64,000 nucleotides of DNA from an uncultured Clostridia bacterium (GCA_947585865.1 CANPXH010000003.1:62001-126000), one strand, 5' to 3'; positions 17,360 to 27,372 are shown, counted from the first letter of the stretch. The notes: generated by a model not told the origin, from the letters alone. Numbers and translations: made by a program.

Positions 17360-19903
17360 ATGAGCATTAAGTATTCGGATTCCGAAGTAAATGTTTTTCA
17401 CCCTCTGTGTGAAAGATCTCTTAACTCCGCCTTGCAAAGGTTAAAGCTTCAAAATAAGTATAAGGTGATCCATCATCAGCACAGCGGCAGCCTTGAAATG
17501 GATTTCTGTATACAGAACAAAACAACAAAAAAATACCTTTGTGTTATAGAAGTCAAACGCACGCCTGCCGATGTTCACAGTTCGAGATACCAATTTCAGG
17601 CAATGTCCTATGTTCAAAATAATTTTGGAAATAACGAAAGGCCATTCTATATTTTGACAAATCTCGAATACGCATTTGCTTTTAGATTCGATTCAAATCG
17701 CCCTCGTGTATTCCAGCAGATGCTTAAGCCCGGATTGACTTCAATTTGCTCCTTCGGTTCAATGACGGATCAGGATATTGTTGATAAACTTGCAGATTAC
17801 TTTGCAAGCTCGATAAGCAGCTTTGTCGATAATAACTACGATTATTTGCTGACTCTTGATGAATTTGCAAAACACATGGAGCGGATCAAGAATGATCCCA
17901 AGCTTTGGAAAAGCCATCTCGCTGTGCTTCTTTATGAATATATAAGAGGAGCATTTACATATATTAAACGCAATGATTTAAAAGACATCAGGCTTTTCAA
18001 CGGCGATATTAAAAGGATATGCAATGAGGCGGTCAGAGTAAATTTTAAGGATATTTTCACATATGACCCAAACGAATTTGAGCCTAAAGTCACCATTGAC
18101 GGCAGTATCCTATCTGATCTGTTTGACTTTGGCTCTCAAAATATAAACGGCAATTCTGTGGCAAACGTATTACATCAAATTGTTTCCTATGGACAAGAGC
18201 ACAATGGCGAAGTACAGACCGATCTTGAGCTTGGAACATTGGTTGCCGAATTAGCCAAAAGCATAAGCGGCAGCCTGAGCGAAAATGACAAATTGTGTGA
18301 TCCGGCAGCCGGCAGCGGAAATCTGATCAGCTCTGCGATAGATGTATTCAATATATCTTCAAATCAAATAATTGTTAATGATATAAACCCCAAGTTATTG
18401 GAATTACTGTCATTGAGACTCGGATTGGGCTTCCCCGAAACTATCTGCAGGAATACTTCTCCCACAATCGAATGTCAAAATATTGCTGAGCTTGACAGGG
18501 CATTCTTTGCCGATGTAAAAGCAGTAGTTATGAATCCTCCTTTTGTCGGCGGCATATACTGCGTTGAGCGGAAACCGCCTCTCTTAAAACGGATAAGAGA
18601 ACTGGCAAAAGCCGATCCCATTTCAGATGTTGGTCAAATGCCGTTAGAAGGTGTTTTTCTTGAGCTGATCGCTCACTTGGTTCCAAATGGCACAACAATT
18701 GCCTGTATTATTTCCAAAACTCATTTGATGGGCAGAGGCCCGGAATCACAGGCAATACGAAAAATTTTGATCAATAAATTCGGTTTAAGGATCGTATTTA
18801 CATATCCGGGTAAAGAAATATTTGATAAAGTCACCAAAGACACCTGTGTTATTGTCGGCAAAACTATGATGCCAAGTGAGACGGTGCGTATATATTCCGG
18901 TTACGATAAAATTCCCGATATTGACACACATTCATTTGCTGCAGCTTTAAAAACCGATCTCACAGATTCATTTGCCCCAATAATAGCCGGTATACTTGCC
19001 AAGTCTGTTAAGACCGAACAGCTTGATCTATGCATTAAAGACGGTTGGCGGGAATTAAACAGTGAAATGAGTGAAGCAATTGAATTTACGGACAGTTATC
19101 TTTATTCTTCTGCCAAATTGATCAAGCTTGCCGATTTAAGTATTCCTATCAAAAGAGGAACTGTCGGTAACAGCGGTGGAAGTGATTTACTGTTTTTCAA
19201 TTCTATTCCTGCACTGTACAGAAAATACAATAGCAGTGTTTCTCTTGAAACTGCAATGAGAAATGCTCATTATAACTCATTGGATATAGGCTCAGGTGAT
19301 TCCAAATTTTTAGTTGTATCTCAAACGTCATCTAAAGCAATTGATGATGTGTTAACAGATTACATTGCAATTCCGTTAAGGCAGGGAAGACAGCCTAAAA
19401 AAGCCAAAACCAAAGCAGACTTGAAAAACATCCTAAAAAAAGAAGAAACAAGCATTTTCAATGGAAACGCTGTTTTAATCCCCAGAGACATAAGAAAAAG
19501 CGGAAAAATATATTATTCTCAAGCTCCACTGTATGTTTCAACAAACTTCATCGTATGTAATTTTTCTTCTTCCGATGAAGCATTGATCGCCGCCACTTGG
19601 ATGACCACTGTTTTCTATCAGCTTATATGTGAAGTATCATCGAAGGATCAAGAAGGCGCTCGTAAAATGGAAAAAAAGGATATGCTTACTACTCTTATCC
19701 CAAGCACAGACAATTTATCTGTTGACTTGATCAAAAAAATAAAAGCAGAGAAGGACAATATCTCATTCCTTGATCTGCAAAATCCCCAAATCAGAAAAAT
19801 TGATAGGATTTGGGCAAAAGAATTATTTGGCGCCGAGTCAGACTCCGTCCTTGCTAAAGCAGTACGTTTGCTTGAATTCTTGGCAAAAAAGCGAAATTCA
19901 TAA
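17360..19903 (+). CDS. Restriction nuclease-N6-methyltransferase fusion (Type IIG-like)
   Basis: An 847-residue bifunctional protein. The N-terminus has a PD-(D/E)xK nuclease signature: Asp48 in LEMDF, then Glu64 and Lys66 in VIEVKRT. A helical connector (about 120-290) leads to an N6-MTase domain with LCDPAAGSGNL near residue 312 and catalytic NPPF (VMNPPFVGG) near 392. The remaining 400 residues are probably the target-recognition part. Type IIG enzymes cut at a fixed distance from an asymmetric site. The GGAGTAAATGTT ribosome site supports the start. With two further methyltransferases upstream the system is richer than a standard Type IIG locus; cleavage activity is inferred from intact motifs. 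Confidence 0.87.
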   Translation: MSIKYSDSEVNVFHPLCERSLNSALQRLKLQNKYKVIHHQHSGSLEMDFCIQNKTTKKYLCVIEVKRTPADVHSSRYQFQAMSYVQNNFGNNERPFYILTNLEYAFAFRFDSNRPRVFQQMLKPGLTSICSFGSMTDQDIVDKLADYFASSISSFVDNNYDYLLTLDEFAKHMERIKNDPKLWKSHLAVLLYEYIRGAFTYIKRNDLKDIRLFNGDIKRICNEAVRVNFKDIFTYDPNEFEPKVTIDGSILSDLFDFGSQNINGNSVANVLHQIVSYGQEHNGEVQTDLELGTLVAELAKSISGSLSENDKLCDPAAGSGNLISSAIDVFNISSNQIIVNDINPKLLELLSLRLGLGFPETICRNTSPTIECQNIAELDRAFFADVKAVVMNPPFVGGIYCVERKPPLLKRIRELAKADPISDVGQMPLEGVFLELIAHLVPNGTTIACIISKTHLMGRGPESQAIRKILINKFGLRIVFTYPGKEIFDKVTKDTCVIVGKTMMPSETVRIYSGYDKIPDIDTHSFAAALKTDLTDSFAPIIAGILAKSVKTEQLDLCIKDGWRELNSEMSEAIEFTDSYLYSSAKLIKLADLSIPIKRGTVGNSGGSDLLFFNSIPALYRKYNSSVSLETAMRNAHYNSLDIGSGDSKFLVVSQTSSKAIDDVLTDYIAIPLRQGRQPKKAKTKADLKNILKKEETSIFNGNAVLIPRDIRKSGKIYYSQAPLYVSTNFIVCNFSSSDEALIAATWMTTVFYQLICEVSSKDQEGARKMEKKDMLTTLIPSTDNLSVDLIKKIKAEKDNISFLDLQNPQIRKIDRIWAKELFGAESDSVLAKAVRLLEFLAKKRNS

Positions 19904-19996
19904 TGCAAATAACCAAGAGTTGGTGTGCCTATATTCTGTTTTCAATATGTCAGATCCGATATTACAAAGCATATCACACGGCATATGCTAACCTCA

Positions 19997-20036
19997 AACA
20001 CTCTCTTAAAAACGATCTCAAGAGAGTGTTTTCTTT
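19997..20036 (+). terminator. Terminator of the R-M operon
   Basis: A 12-bp stem (AAACACTCTCTT with AAGAGAGTGTTT) and T-rich tail, about 95 bp after the fusion gene. The rest of the 19904-20140 gap contains only this and the glgP terminator. Confidence 0.85.
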
Positions 20037-20080
20037 GGTCAAGTTTTAGCTGCACAAAGCCAATGCTCTTTGCAAGCACC

Positions 20081-20120
20081 TAAAAAACAGGGGTCATCCC
20101 AAAATATGACGACCCCTGTT
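20081..20120 (-). terminator. glgP terminator
   Basis: Minus strand AACAGGGGTC pairs with GACCCCTGTT and is followed by a run of Ts, just past the glgP stop. Confidence 0.85.
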
Positions 20121-20140
20121 AACATCACGGTGTATTAACA

Positions 20141-22597
20141 TCAATTTTTCATTTCAATATGGACAGGCTTCAGACCCCATATCTCTTCGGCATATTCCTT
20201 TATGGTTCTGTCTGAAGAGAACTTTCCGCTGCGTGCGGTATTCATAATAGCCATCTCAGCCCATTTATCCTTATTCTTATATACTGCGTCTACCTTAGCC
20301 TGAGCTTCGGCATAAGCCTCAAAGTCTTTTAACACAAAATACTCGTCTGCTCTTGAGCCGTTGTAGCCGTTAAGAAGTGATTCAAATATAGGCTTAAAGG
20401 TATTCGTATCCTCATCGAGGGTACCGTTTATGAGCATATTCAAAACTGCCTGCACATCGGGATCCATATTGTATATATCCCATGGATTGTAGTCGTTTCT
20501 TGCGTACTGCTCTATGACCTCATTTGCCTTCATACCGAATATGAATATATTTTCTTCTCCCACTTCTTCCATTATCTCTACGTTTGCACCGTCAAGAGTA
20601 CCCATAGTAACGGCGCCGTTAAGCATAAACTTCATATTGCCGGTGCCTGAAGCTTCCTTTGATGCTGTGGATATCTGTTCTGATATATCCGCTGCGGGTA
20701 TAAGCTTTTCAGCAAGGCTTACTCTGTAGTTGGCAGCAAATACCACCTTTATCTTTCCTCTTATTGAAGGATCGTTGTTCACAAGATCGGCCACCTTGTT
20801 TATAAGCTTTATTATAAGCTTAGCCATCTTGTAGCCCGCTGCTGACTTGGCGCCGAATATAAATGTTCTTGGAACCATATCCATATTTGGATTTTCCTTG
20901 AGCTTATTGTAAAGGTGCATTATATGGAGAACATTAAGCAGCTGTCTCTTGTACTCGTGCAGTCTCTTTACCTGTATATCAAATATGGAATCGGGATTGA
21001 TATCTATTCCCATAGTCTCCCTGAAATACTCGGCAAGCTCGGCCTTGTTCTCTCTCTTTATCTCCATGAACTGTTCTTTGAACTTCTTCTTTTTTGCAAG
21101 AGGTTCAAGCTTGGTAAGCTCTGAAAGATCTGTATACCAGCCGTCTCCTATTTCCTTGGTGATGAGCTTGGCAAGCTTCTGATTGGCATGACCGAGCCAT
21201 CTTCTCTGAGTTATGCCGTTTGTCTTGTTATTAAATCTCTCGGGATATATCTCATAGAAATCCTTAAGCTCTTGATTTTTAAGTATCTCCGTATGGAGAG
21301 CCGCAACGCCGTTTACGGAATGACTGCCCACTATGGCAAGCCATGCCATTCTTATCTGGCCGTCTGCTATTATAGCCATTCTTCTTATCTTCTCAGCGTC
21401 GTGTCCGTACTTCTCTATAAGCATATTGCAGAATCTCTTGTTTATCTCCTCAACTATCATAAATATACGGGGAAGAAGTCTTGAGAACAAGTCGTAAGGC
21501 CACTTTTCAAGAGCCTCTGACATAATGGTATGGTTGGTGTATGCGCAGCACTTCTTCGTTATCTCCCATGCCTCATCCCAAGGCACATCGTTTTCATCGA
21601 TAAGAAGTCTCATAAGCTCTGCTACAGCAATGCTCGGATGAGTATCGTTGAGCTGGAAGGCGTACTTCTCCGGAAGAAGTGAAAAGTCATCGCCAAACTT
21701 CATCTTGAATTTTGTTATCACTCTCTGCAATGTAGCTGACACAAAGAAATACTGCTGGCGAAGTCTTAACTCCTTGCCTGCATAGTGCTCATCGGCAGGA
21801 TAGAGCACATCCGTAAGGGCCTTTGCAAGGTTCTGCTCTTCAACAGCCTTTTGGAAATCGCCTGAGTTGAACTTCTGAAGGTCAAACATATTCTTGGCTT
21901 CGGCATCCCAAAGTCTTAATGTATTAACGGTATTGTTGTTATAGCCCACAACAGGGTAATCATAAGGCACCGCTATTACTGACTGATAATTTTCGTGTAC
22001 ATACCTGTACTCGCCGTTGTCCTTCATTTCTCGTCTTACATTGCCGTAAAACTTTACCTCAACGGCATATTCCTTTCTCCTTACGCCCCATACGTCGCCG
22101 TTGTGAAGCCAGTCATCGGGAAGCTCCATCTGAGCGCCGTCAACTATCTTCTGTTCAAAAATACCGTAGTGATATCTTATGCCGCAGCCGTAAGCGGGAA
22201 GCTCAAGAGTGGAAAGCGAATCCAAAAAACAAGCGGCAAGTCTGCCAAGGCCGCCGTTGCCAAGACCGGGATCTCTTTCCGCATCCTCTACAAGGTTATA
22301 GTCTATACCCAGTTCCGCAATGACCTCTTTTATTTCATCGTACATTGTCATATTGAGTATAGCGTTGCCCAAAAATCTTCCCATCAAGAATTCCATTGAA
22401 AGATAGCATACTATCTTACAGCCTGTTCTGTCATAGGTCTCATGGGTCTCAAGCCACTTGCTCGTTACATAATCTCTTATGGTAAAGGCAAGAGCTTCAT
22501 AAAGCTGTTCCTGTGTAGCGGTCTCGATAGTTTGTCTTGATAATATTCTTACGTTGGCAATAAGCTGTGCCTTAAAGGCTTTTTTATCAAACTTCAT
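20141..22597 (-). CDS. glgP: Glycogen/maltodextrin phosphorylase
   Basis: An 818-residue GT35 phosphorylase releasing glucose-1-phosphate from alpha-1,4-glucans with phosphate and PLP. The family blocks are present: SMEFLMGRFLGNA, DPGLGNGGLGRLAACFLDS, GYGIRYHYG-like CGIRYHYGIFEQ, QLNDTHPS, and the PLP-lysine region EASGTGNMKFMLNGA (Lys near 655). Length matches the family. A strong AAGGAGATGGACTT site precedes the ATG. It is 17 bp downstream of prfA on the same strand and may be co-transcribed with it, an unusual neighbour. Cytosolic. Confidence 0.95.
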   Translation of the reverse strand: MKFDKKAFKAQLIANVRILSRQTIETATQEQLYEALAFTIRDYVTSKWLETHETYDRTGCKIVCYLSMEFLMGRFLGNAILNMTMYDEIKEVIAELGIDYNLVEDAERDPGLGNGGLGRLAACFLDSLSTLELPAYGCGIRYHYGIFEQKIVDGAQMELPDDWLHNGDVWGVRRKEYAVEVKFYGNVRREMKDNGEYRYVHENYQSVIAVPYDYPVVGYNNNTVNTLRLWDAEAKNMFDLQKFNSGDFQKAVEEQNLAKALTDVLYPADEHYAGKELRLRQQYFFVSATLQRVITKFKMKFGDDFSLLPEKYAFQLNDTHPSIAVAELMRLLIDENDVPWDEAWEITKKCCAYTNHTIMSEALEKWPYDLFSRLLPRIFMIVEEINKRFCNMLIEKYGHDAEKIRRMAIIADGQIRMAWLAIVGSHSVNGVAALHTEILKNQELKDFYEIYPERFNNKTNGITQRRWLGHANQKLAKLITKEIGDGWYTDLSELTKLEPLAKKKKFKEQFMEIKRENKAELAEYFRETMGIDINPDSIFDIQVKRLHEYKRQLLNVLHIMHLYNKLKENPNMDMVPRTFIFGAKSAAGYKMAKLIIKLINKVADLVNNDPSIRGKIKVVFAANYRVSLAEKLIPAADISEQISTASKEASGTGNMKFMLNGAVTMGTLDGANVEIMEEVGEENIFIFGMKANEVIEQYARNDYNPWDIYNMDPDVQAVLNMLINGTLDEDTNTFKPIFESLLNGYNGSRADEYFVLKDFEAYAEAQAKVDAVYKNKDKWAEMAIMNTARSGKFSSDRTIKEYAEEIWGLKPVHIEMKN

Positions 22598-22614
22598 AAG
22601 TCCATCTCCTTGTC

Positions 22615-23691
22615 TTAGTTTATATCTTCACTGCCGGCCTTAAGCTTTTCAGCCTGCTCGGTAGTAATTAACGCATCCATTACTTCGTCAAGATCACCGT
22701 CTATGATCGAATCCAATCTGTGGAGAGTCAGGCCTATCCTGTGATCCGTGACTCTGCCCTGAGGATAATTATAAGTCCTTATTCTTTCATTTCTGTTGCC
22801 TCTGCCTATCTGAGATTTTCTCTCGGCGGATATTTCGGCGTGCTGTTTTTCCTGCTCCAAATCGTAGAGCTTGCTCATAAGCACCTTCAAAGCCTTATCC
22901 TTGTTTTTAAGCTGGCTTTTTTCATCCTGGCAGGATATTACTATACCTGTGGGTATGTGGGTAAGCCTTACTGCCGAGTCTGTAGTGTTGACGCACTGAC
23001 CTCCGTTGCCGGAAGCTCTGAACACATCAAACTTACAGTCGTTCATATCCAGCTTTACATCGACTGCCTCCACCTCCGGCAGCACTGCGACCGTGGCCGT
23101 GGATGTGTGTATCCTGCCGCTTGACTCCGTGGAGGGTATCCTCTGCACCCTGTGTACTCCGCTTTCATATTTTAGCCTTGAGTAAGCGCCGTGGCCGTTT
23201 ATCATAAATGTTATCTCTCTGTAGCCTCCCGCATCGCTTTCGTTGGCACTCATAAGCTCTGTCTTCCAGCGGTTCCTTTCGGCATAGCGTGAATACATCC
23301 TGAAAAGGTCTCCCGCAAATATATTGGCCTCATCGCCGCCTGCACCGCCTCTTATCTCCACTATGACATTTTTGTCATCATTGGGATCCTTGGGGAGCAT
23401 AAGTATCTTAAGCTCTTCTTTAAGCTTTTCTATACGTGCGCTTCCCTCCGCAAGCTCCTCCTTGGCAAGAGCACGCATATCCTCATCGCTGTCGTTGAGC
23501 ATTTCCTTTGCTTCTTCAACAGAAGCGGCAGCCGCCTTGTATTCTCTGTATTTTTCCACTATGGGAGCAATATCGCTGTGCTCCTTCATAAGCCTGCGCC
23601 AGCTTTCATTGTCTGCGATCACATCGGGATCGTTTATCCTGTCTGAGAGATCAATATACTTTTTTTCAATATCGGCAAGTCTTTCAAACAT
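22615..23691 (-). CDS. prfA: Peptide chain release factor 1
   Basis: A 358-residue class-I release factor recognising UAA and UAG. The peptidyl-tRNA hydrolysis motif GGQ lies near residue 229, in [17 protein letters not shown]. The NTTDSAVR form, rather than NKTDSA, is that of RF1 and not RF2, as is the overall length without a frameshift. The glutamine is the target of PrmC, encoded 12 bp upstream. A GGAGGTTCATT site precedes the ATG. Confidence 0.95.
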   Translation of the reverse strand: MFERLADIEKKYIDLSDRINDPDVIADNESWRRLMKEHSDIAPIVEKYREYKAAAASVEEAKEMLNDSDEDMRALAKEELAEGSARIEKLKEELKILMLPKDPNDDKNVIVEIRGGAGGDEANIFAGDLFRMYSRYAERNRWKTELMSANESDAGGYREITFMINGHGAYSRLKYESGVHRVQRIPSTESSGRIHTSTATVAVLPEVEAVDVKLDMNDCKFDVFRASGNGGQCVNTTDSAVRLTHIPTGIVISCQDEKSQLKNKDKALKVLMSKLYDLEQEKQHAEISAERKSQIGRGNRNERIRTYNYPQGRVTDHRIGLTLHRLDSIIDGDLDEVMDALITTEQAEKLKAGSEDIN

Positions 23692-23703
23692 AATGAACCT
23701 CCG

Positions 23704-24543
23704 TTATGAAATATATCCCGTTACCACTCTGTCCAAGCCTGCCAGATCCTTTCTGACAGATACGTTCTTAAAGCCCTTTTCATTCAGCATACGGGAAAGA
23801 GCACTTCCTTGATTATAACCGATTTCAAAAATAATGCAACCCCCTTTTTTCAAAAAACGGGGTGATACTTCTGTTATTTTTCTGTAAAAGCAAAGGCCGT
23901 CATATCCTCCGTCAAGAGCCGAAAGGGGCTCAAAATCCTTTACTCCCGCATCCAGCTTATCTATTGTCGCAGTTTCTATATAGGGTGGATTTGACACTAT
24001 CATATCAAAGCAGCCCTTTACATTTTCAAAGAGGTCGCTTTCTATGAAATCCACATTTACATTGTTCAGCCGTGCATTTTCCTCGGCAATATTCAGCGCA
24101 GCCTTGGAAATATCCACGGCAGTTACATCCGCATCCGTGTATTTTCCTATGCTCACGGCTATAGCGCCTGAGCCTGTGCCTATGTCCAGCACACTTTTGC
24201 AGCCCTTTTCTTTTATTATATTTACAGCCTCTTCCACTAAATTTTCAGTATCGGCTCTGGGTATAAGCGTATTTCTGTTCACCTTAAAGTCCAGCCCCAT
24301 AAATTCACAGTGACCGAGTATATACTGCATAGGCTCTTTTTTGAGCCTTCTTGCGGTATATTCCTTTATTATATTCAGCTTATCGCCGCTTATTTCATCT
24401 GTGTTATGGGTGACAAGCTGAATTTTATCTATGCCAAGAGCCTCCGAAACAATAAGCTGCGAATCTATTGAAAAGCTTTCGATATCCGCTGATCTAAGCT
24501 CAGTCCTTACACTGTCAAGGACAGCCTGTATTGTCTGACTCAT
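23704..24543 (-). CDS. prmC: Release factor glutamine N5-methyltransferase
   Basis: A 279-residue SAM-dependent enzyme that methylates the GGQ glutamine of release factors. SAM motif LDIGTGSGAIA is at residues 119-129 and catalytic NPPY at 185-188 (VSNPPYIE). The N-terminal helical domain and LIPRADTE segment are typical of PrmC. It overlaps the end of the DUF1385 gene by 29 bp and precedes prfA, the arrangement usual in Clostridia and bacilli. Confidence 0.94.
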   Translation of the reverse strand: MSQTIQAVLDSVRTELRSADIESFSIDSQLIVSEALGIDKIQLVTHNTDEISGDKLNIIKEYTARRLKKEPMQYILGHCEFMGLDFKVNRNTLIPRADTENLVEEAVNIIKEKGCKSVLDIGTGSGAIAVSIGKYTDADVTAVDISKAALNIAEENARLNNVNVDFIESDLFENVKGCFDMIVSNPPYIETATIDKLDAGVKDFEPLSALDGGYDGLCFYRKITEVSPRFLKKGGCIIFEIGYNQGSALSRMLNEKGFKNVSVRKDLAGLDRVVTGYIS

Positions 24544-25486
24544 TCTCCGGCTCCTCCTCCAGCACTGCCTTGAGCGAAGCGATGGCTACCTCTATCATAC
24601 TGTCATCAGGCTCCTTTGTGGTGATGAGCTGCATAGCTATGCCCGGAGCGCTCACTATATTTACAAACCAGTTGTCGTGAGAGCCTGCCCACCTTATGAC
24701 CTCATAGGACAGACCCGCTATGAAGGGCACAAGTATCACCCTTGATATTATCCTCAGCCAAAAATCATTTGTCCTTACAAAGAGGAAAACTATTATGCTT
24801 ATTATCATCACTATCACAAGGAAGCTGGTGCCGCAGCGCTTGTGGAAACGTGTGTTCTGCTTTACGTTTTCCACCGTAAGCTCCATATTGTTTTCAAATG
24901 TATTTATGGTCTTGTGTTCTGCGCCGTGATACATAAATGTCCTTTTGATATCCTTCATCTGAGACACAAGTATCATATAGCCCAAAAATATAACTATCTT
25001 CACAATGCTTTCCGCAGCGCTCCTTACATTTGTGCTGTCACCGGCAAAGTGGGATATCCAGCCGCCTATTATGGTGGGCAGCACCATAAACAATCCTACG
25101 CAAAGCACTATAGATACTATAACGCTGAAGTAAACAAGATAGTCCGCCAGCTTATCGCCGAATTTTTCTTCCAGCCATTTTTCAAACTTGCTCTCCTCGT
25201 CATACTCTATATCGTCCATTCCTGCCATCTCAAATGAGCGCTTTGTCACCTTTACGCCCATGACAAGGCAGTCGAAGAAATTGACAACGCCACGTATTAT
25301 AGGCCAGCCCAGTGCCTTGCACCTGTCCTTGGGCTGCTTTATAAATGTTTTTTCCACCGTAATGCCCTTTTCGGGATTGCGCACAGCCATGGCATAAAGT
25401 GTCCTGCCTCTCATCATTACACCTTCTATTACTGCCTGACCGCCTATACCCTTGCCCTTTGCAGGGCATTTTTTTAATTTACTCAT
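24515..25486 (-). CDS. DUF1385 (YqhQ-like) polytopic membrane protein
   Basis: A 323-residue membrane protein opening with GIGGQAVIEGVMMRG, the conserved block of DUF1385. It has at least three or four hydrophobic helices (around residues 98-125, 145-168, 215-240, 245-262) and the conserved YHGAEHKTINTFE segment. The molecular function of the family is not established. Its conserved linkage to prmC and prfA, seen here with a 29-bp overlap, is the best clue. A GGAGGG ribosome site lies very close to the ATG. Confidence 0.87.
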   Translation of the reverse strand: MSKLKKCPAKGKGIGGQAVIEGVMMRGRTLYAMAVRNPEKGITVEKTFIKQPKDRCKALGWPIIRGVVNFFDCLVMGVKVTKRSFEMAGMDDIEYDEESKFEKWLEEKFGDKLADYLVYFSVIVSIVLCVGLFMVLPTIIGGWISHFAGDSTNVRSAAESIVKIVIFLGYMILVSQMKDIKRTFMYHGAEHKTINTFENNMELTVENVKQNTRFHKRCGTSFLVIVMIISIIVFLFVRTNDFWLRIISRVILVPFIAGLSYEVIRWAGSHDNWFVNIVSAPGIAMQLITTKEPDDSMIEVAIASLKAVLEEEPENESDNTGCP

Positions 25487-25497
25487 ATACCCTCCGT

Positions 25498-26337
25498 TTA
25501 TTTAAAAGACAATGTTATTTTACTTATATCTTCATTTAAGCTGCGGGCGTTTTCAAGTATAGCCTTGAGCTCGGTCTCCGCACTTTCGTAGCTGTAGTTG
25601 TTCTTAAGCATATCTTCGAGCATTTCCGCAAGAGTCCTAAGCTCTCCTATGGCTTCCTTGGCCTTTATGTGGAACTGCTCATACTTAGCGGGCGGATTTA
25701 ATTTATCCATATTTTCGGCTACGTTTTCCGTTATCTCTATATAGCTGTCTATTTCTTCTCTGAGTGCGCCCAGCTTTTCCTGTATGTTTTCATCGTTTAC
25801 GGAATTCAGAGTGCTTACTATTTTATCCGACAATTCGTCAAGAGGAGCTATGCAGCTCATATATTCTCTCACATAATCATCTATGGTCATTTCGGCAGCG
25901 ACTTTTCTTGTAATCGTGCCTATGTGTACCGTCTTTGTGTTGGCATCCCAATTTACGAAGGCGCCTGTAGCCTCGGATATGGCTCTTAAGGGTATCATCA
26001 TGGAATTGTTTATTATCTGCGCCGGCACATCCAGCATCGTGCTGTTCTGATTGACCTGAAGAGCTTTGTGTCCGTCTCTCATGGATATTATGCTTGATCC
26101 CTTTATAAGCGTAGCCGTCTTTGTGGCAGGTTCCCAGCCTATAGTATATCCCATTTTTTCAAAAAGTCCTCTGAGGGGTATAAGTGTCCTGCCCTTTACT
26201 ATAACGGGCTGAGTGCCGCTGAATACAACTTCTTCGCCGTTGAGATCCACTTTAAGCTTCTGCTCCGCTCCCGCAGCGTTTACCGCCATGGCAGTCATTA
26301 TATATATAATAAATATCGTACTTATCGCTTTGCGCAT
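25498..26337 (-). CDS. Secreted stalk-domain protein (copper amine oxidase N-terminal-like)
   Basis: The start is set at 26337 (AGAGGTGTGATAAT ribosome site, then MRKAISTIFIIYI and a signal peptide ending NAAGA). The product has 279 residues. Residues about 25-135 form the stalk domain shared by many Clostridial surface proteins: GRTLIPLRGLFEKMGYTIGW and the second half MMIPLRAISEATGAFVNWD. The C-terminal 140 residues are helical and coiled-coil-like, without a recognised domain. No enzyme function is implied despite the domain name. A structural or anchoring role outside the cell is inferred. Confidence 0.8.
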   Translation of the reverse strand: MRKAISTIFIIYIMTAMAVNAAGAEQKLKVDLNGEEVVFSGTQPVIVKGRTLIPLRGLFEKMGYTIGWEPATKTATLIKGSSIISMRDGHKALQVNQNSTMLDVPAQIINNSMMIPLRAISEATGAFVNWDANTKTVHIGTITRKVAAEMTIDDYVREYMSCIAPLDELSDKIVSTLNSVNDENIQEKLGALREEIDSYIEITENVAENMDKLNPPAKYEQFHIKAKEAIGELRTLAEMLEDMLKNNYSYESAETELKAILENARSLNEDISKITLSFK

Positions 26338-26781
26338 ATTATCACACCTCTGTCTTTTGTCATATCGTATCCGCACAATATAAAATCAAATTTTGTTTTT
26401 TTCAGACAAATTACATTTTAACACAAAACCCCTTTTTATTCAATAGTTAATATGCCGATGTATACGCTTATGTCATATCTTATATGGGAAATAATTACCT
26501 AAAGACCATAAGCATACAGGCAGTCTGATGTTGCAAATAGCCTGTTTTTTACAAATATATATGCCGTGCGTATGTTGAAGAAGAGAGAGGCGGCTTTTAA
26601 CAAAGCCTTTGTATTCACTGCTTACATAAGCGAAAGACTTACCTGTCGGTCAGATCAAATGCCCAAATTTTAGGCAAATGCAAAAGATTTCGATCACGTT
26701 ATTTTTGCATAGGGTCACTGCCATTTATGCCGCAGATTTTAAATACCGAAAAAAAATACGGTAAAAATTTTAATTTGGGTA
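26338..26781. other. Gap upstream of the feo operon
   Basis: About 440 bp without a credible gene. The proximal part must hold the promoter of the leftward stalk-domain gene. A weak CAGGC...GCCTG hairpin followed by Ts lies near 26517-26553. Nothing else is recognisable. Confidence 0.4.
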
Positions 26782-26810
26782 TTGACAAAGCACAGAAAAA
26801 GTTGTAAAGT
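26782..26810 (+). promoter_or_regulatory. feo operon promoter
   Basis: A consensus -35 TTGACA (26782-26787), 17-nt spacer and TAAAGT (26805-26810), about 85 bp upstream of feoA. Confidence 0.75.
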
Positions 26811-26817
26811 ATTACTT

Positions 26818-26874
26818 GGTTAGTTACTGCTAATTGAGTTAATCTTGGCTTACGCAGTAAGTTATTGCTAATAT
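26818..26874 (+). promoter_or_regulatory. Paired operator-like repeats downstream of the feo promoter
   Basis: Two near-identical sites, GTTAGTTACTGCTAATT (around 26819-26835) and GTAAGTTATTGCTAATA (around 26857-26873), lie just after the -10 element. A third copy precedes feoB. The imperfect dyad TTAGTTA..GCTAA resembles DtxR/IdeR-type boxes more than Fur boxes, so iron-dependent repression is inferred. Confidence 0.6.
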
Positions 26875-26893
26875 ATTTGCGGAGGTGACCGAA

Positions 26894-27103
26894 ATGCCGT
26901 TGACAATGGCTCCTGTGGGAAAAAGCAATACGGTAAAAAAAATAAACGGCAAAGAGGAAATAAGGCATTTTCTTGAAAGCCTGGGCTTTGTAAGCGGAAG
27001 CGAAGTTACTGTTGTAAATGAGATGGCGGGCAATATTATCGTAAATATAAAGGACACCCGTATTGCCATAAGCAGAGCCATGGCAAGCAAGATCATGGTA
27101 TAG
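26894..27103 (+). CDS. feoA: FeoA-domain ferrous iron transport accessory protein (first copy)
   Basis: A 69-residue SH3-like FeoA protein. GGAGGTGA lies six bases before the ATG at 26894; an in-frame GTG at 26885 is inside that site. The fold signature runs from VKKINGKEEIRHFLESLGFVSG through EVTVVNEM to the end IAISRAMASKIMV. FeoA proteins bind the FeoB membrane transporter and are needed for Fe(II) uptake. This copy is less typical than the second one at 27147. Two adjacent feoA genes are common in Clostridia. Confidence 0.85.
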   Translation: MPLTMAPVGKSNTVKKINGKEEIRHFLESLGFVSGSEVTVVNEMAGNIIVNIKDTRIAISRAMASKIMV

Positions 27104-27146
27104 TAACGGATCTTCATTAATAATATCAGATATGAGGTGAGCAAAT

Positions 27147-27368
27147 ATGAAAACACTTAAAAACACTAAAATAGGCGAAAGCGTAAAGGTTATCAGGCTT
27201 GACGGAGCAGGTGCCGTAAAAAGAAGGATAATGGATATGGGCATTACCAAAGGCGTGGATGTATATGTGCGCAAGGTAGCGCCTTTGGGCGATCCCGTTG
27301 AGATAACCGTAAGGGGCTATGAGCTGAGCCTAAGAAAAGCCGACGCCGAAATGATAATAGTGGAATGA
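27147..27368 (+). CDS. feoA: FeoA-domain ferrous iron transport accessory protein (second copy)
   Basis: A 73-residue FeoA with the canonical RRIMDMGITKG (binding-loop) segment and the closing ELSLRKADAEMIIVE. GAGGTGAGCAAAT precedes the ATG. It lies 43 bp after the first feoA and is separated from feoB by a hairpin with T-tail and an operator-like site, so FeoB levels may be set separately from FeoA. Confidence 0.92.
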   Translation: MKTLKNTKIGESVKVIRLDGAGAVKRRIMDMGITKGVDVYVRKVAPLGDPVEITVRGYELSLRKADAEMIIVE

Positions 27369-27372
27369 TCTG

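Noticed and set aside
14815..19903. BREX or DISARM defence system
   Set aside because: No PglZ, BrxC, DrmA or helicase gene is present; the three genes are all methyltransferase or nuclease-methyltransferase proteins.
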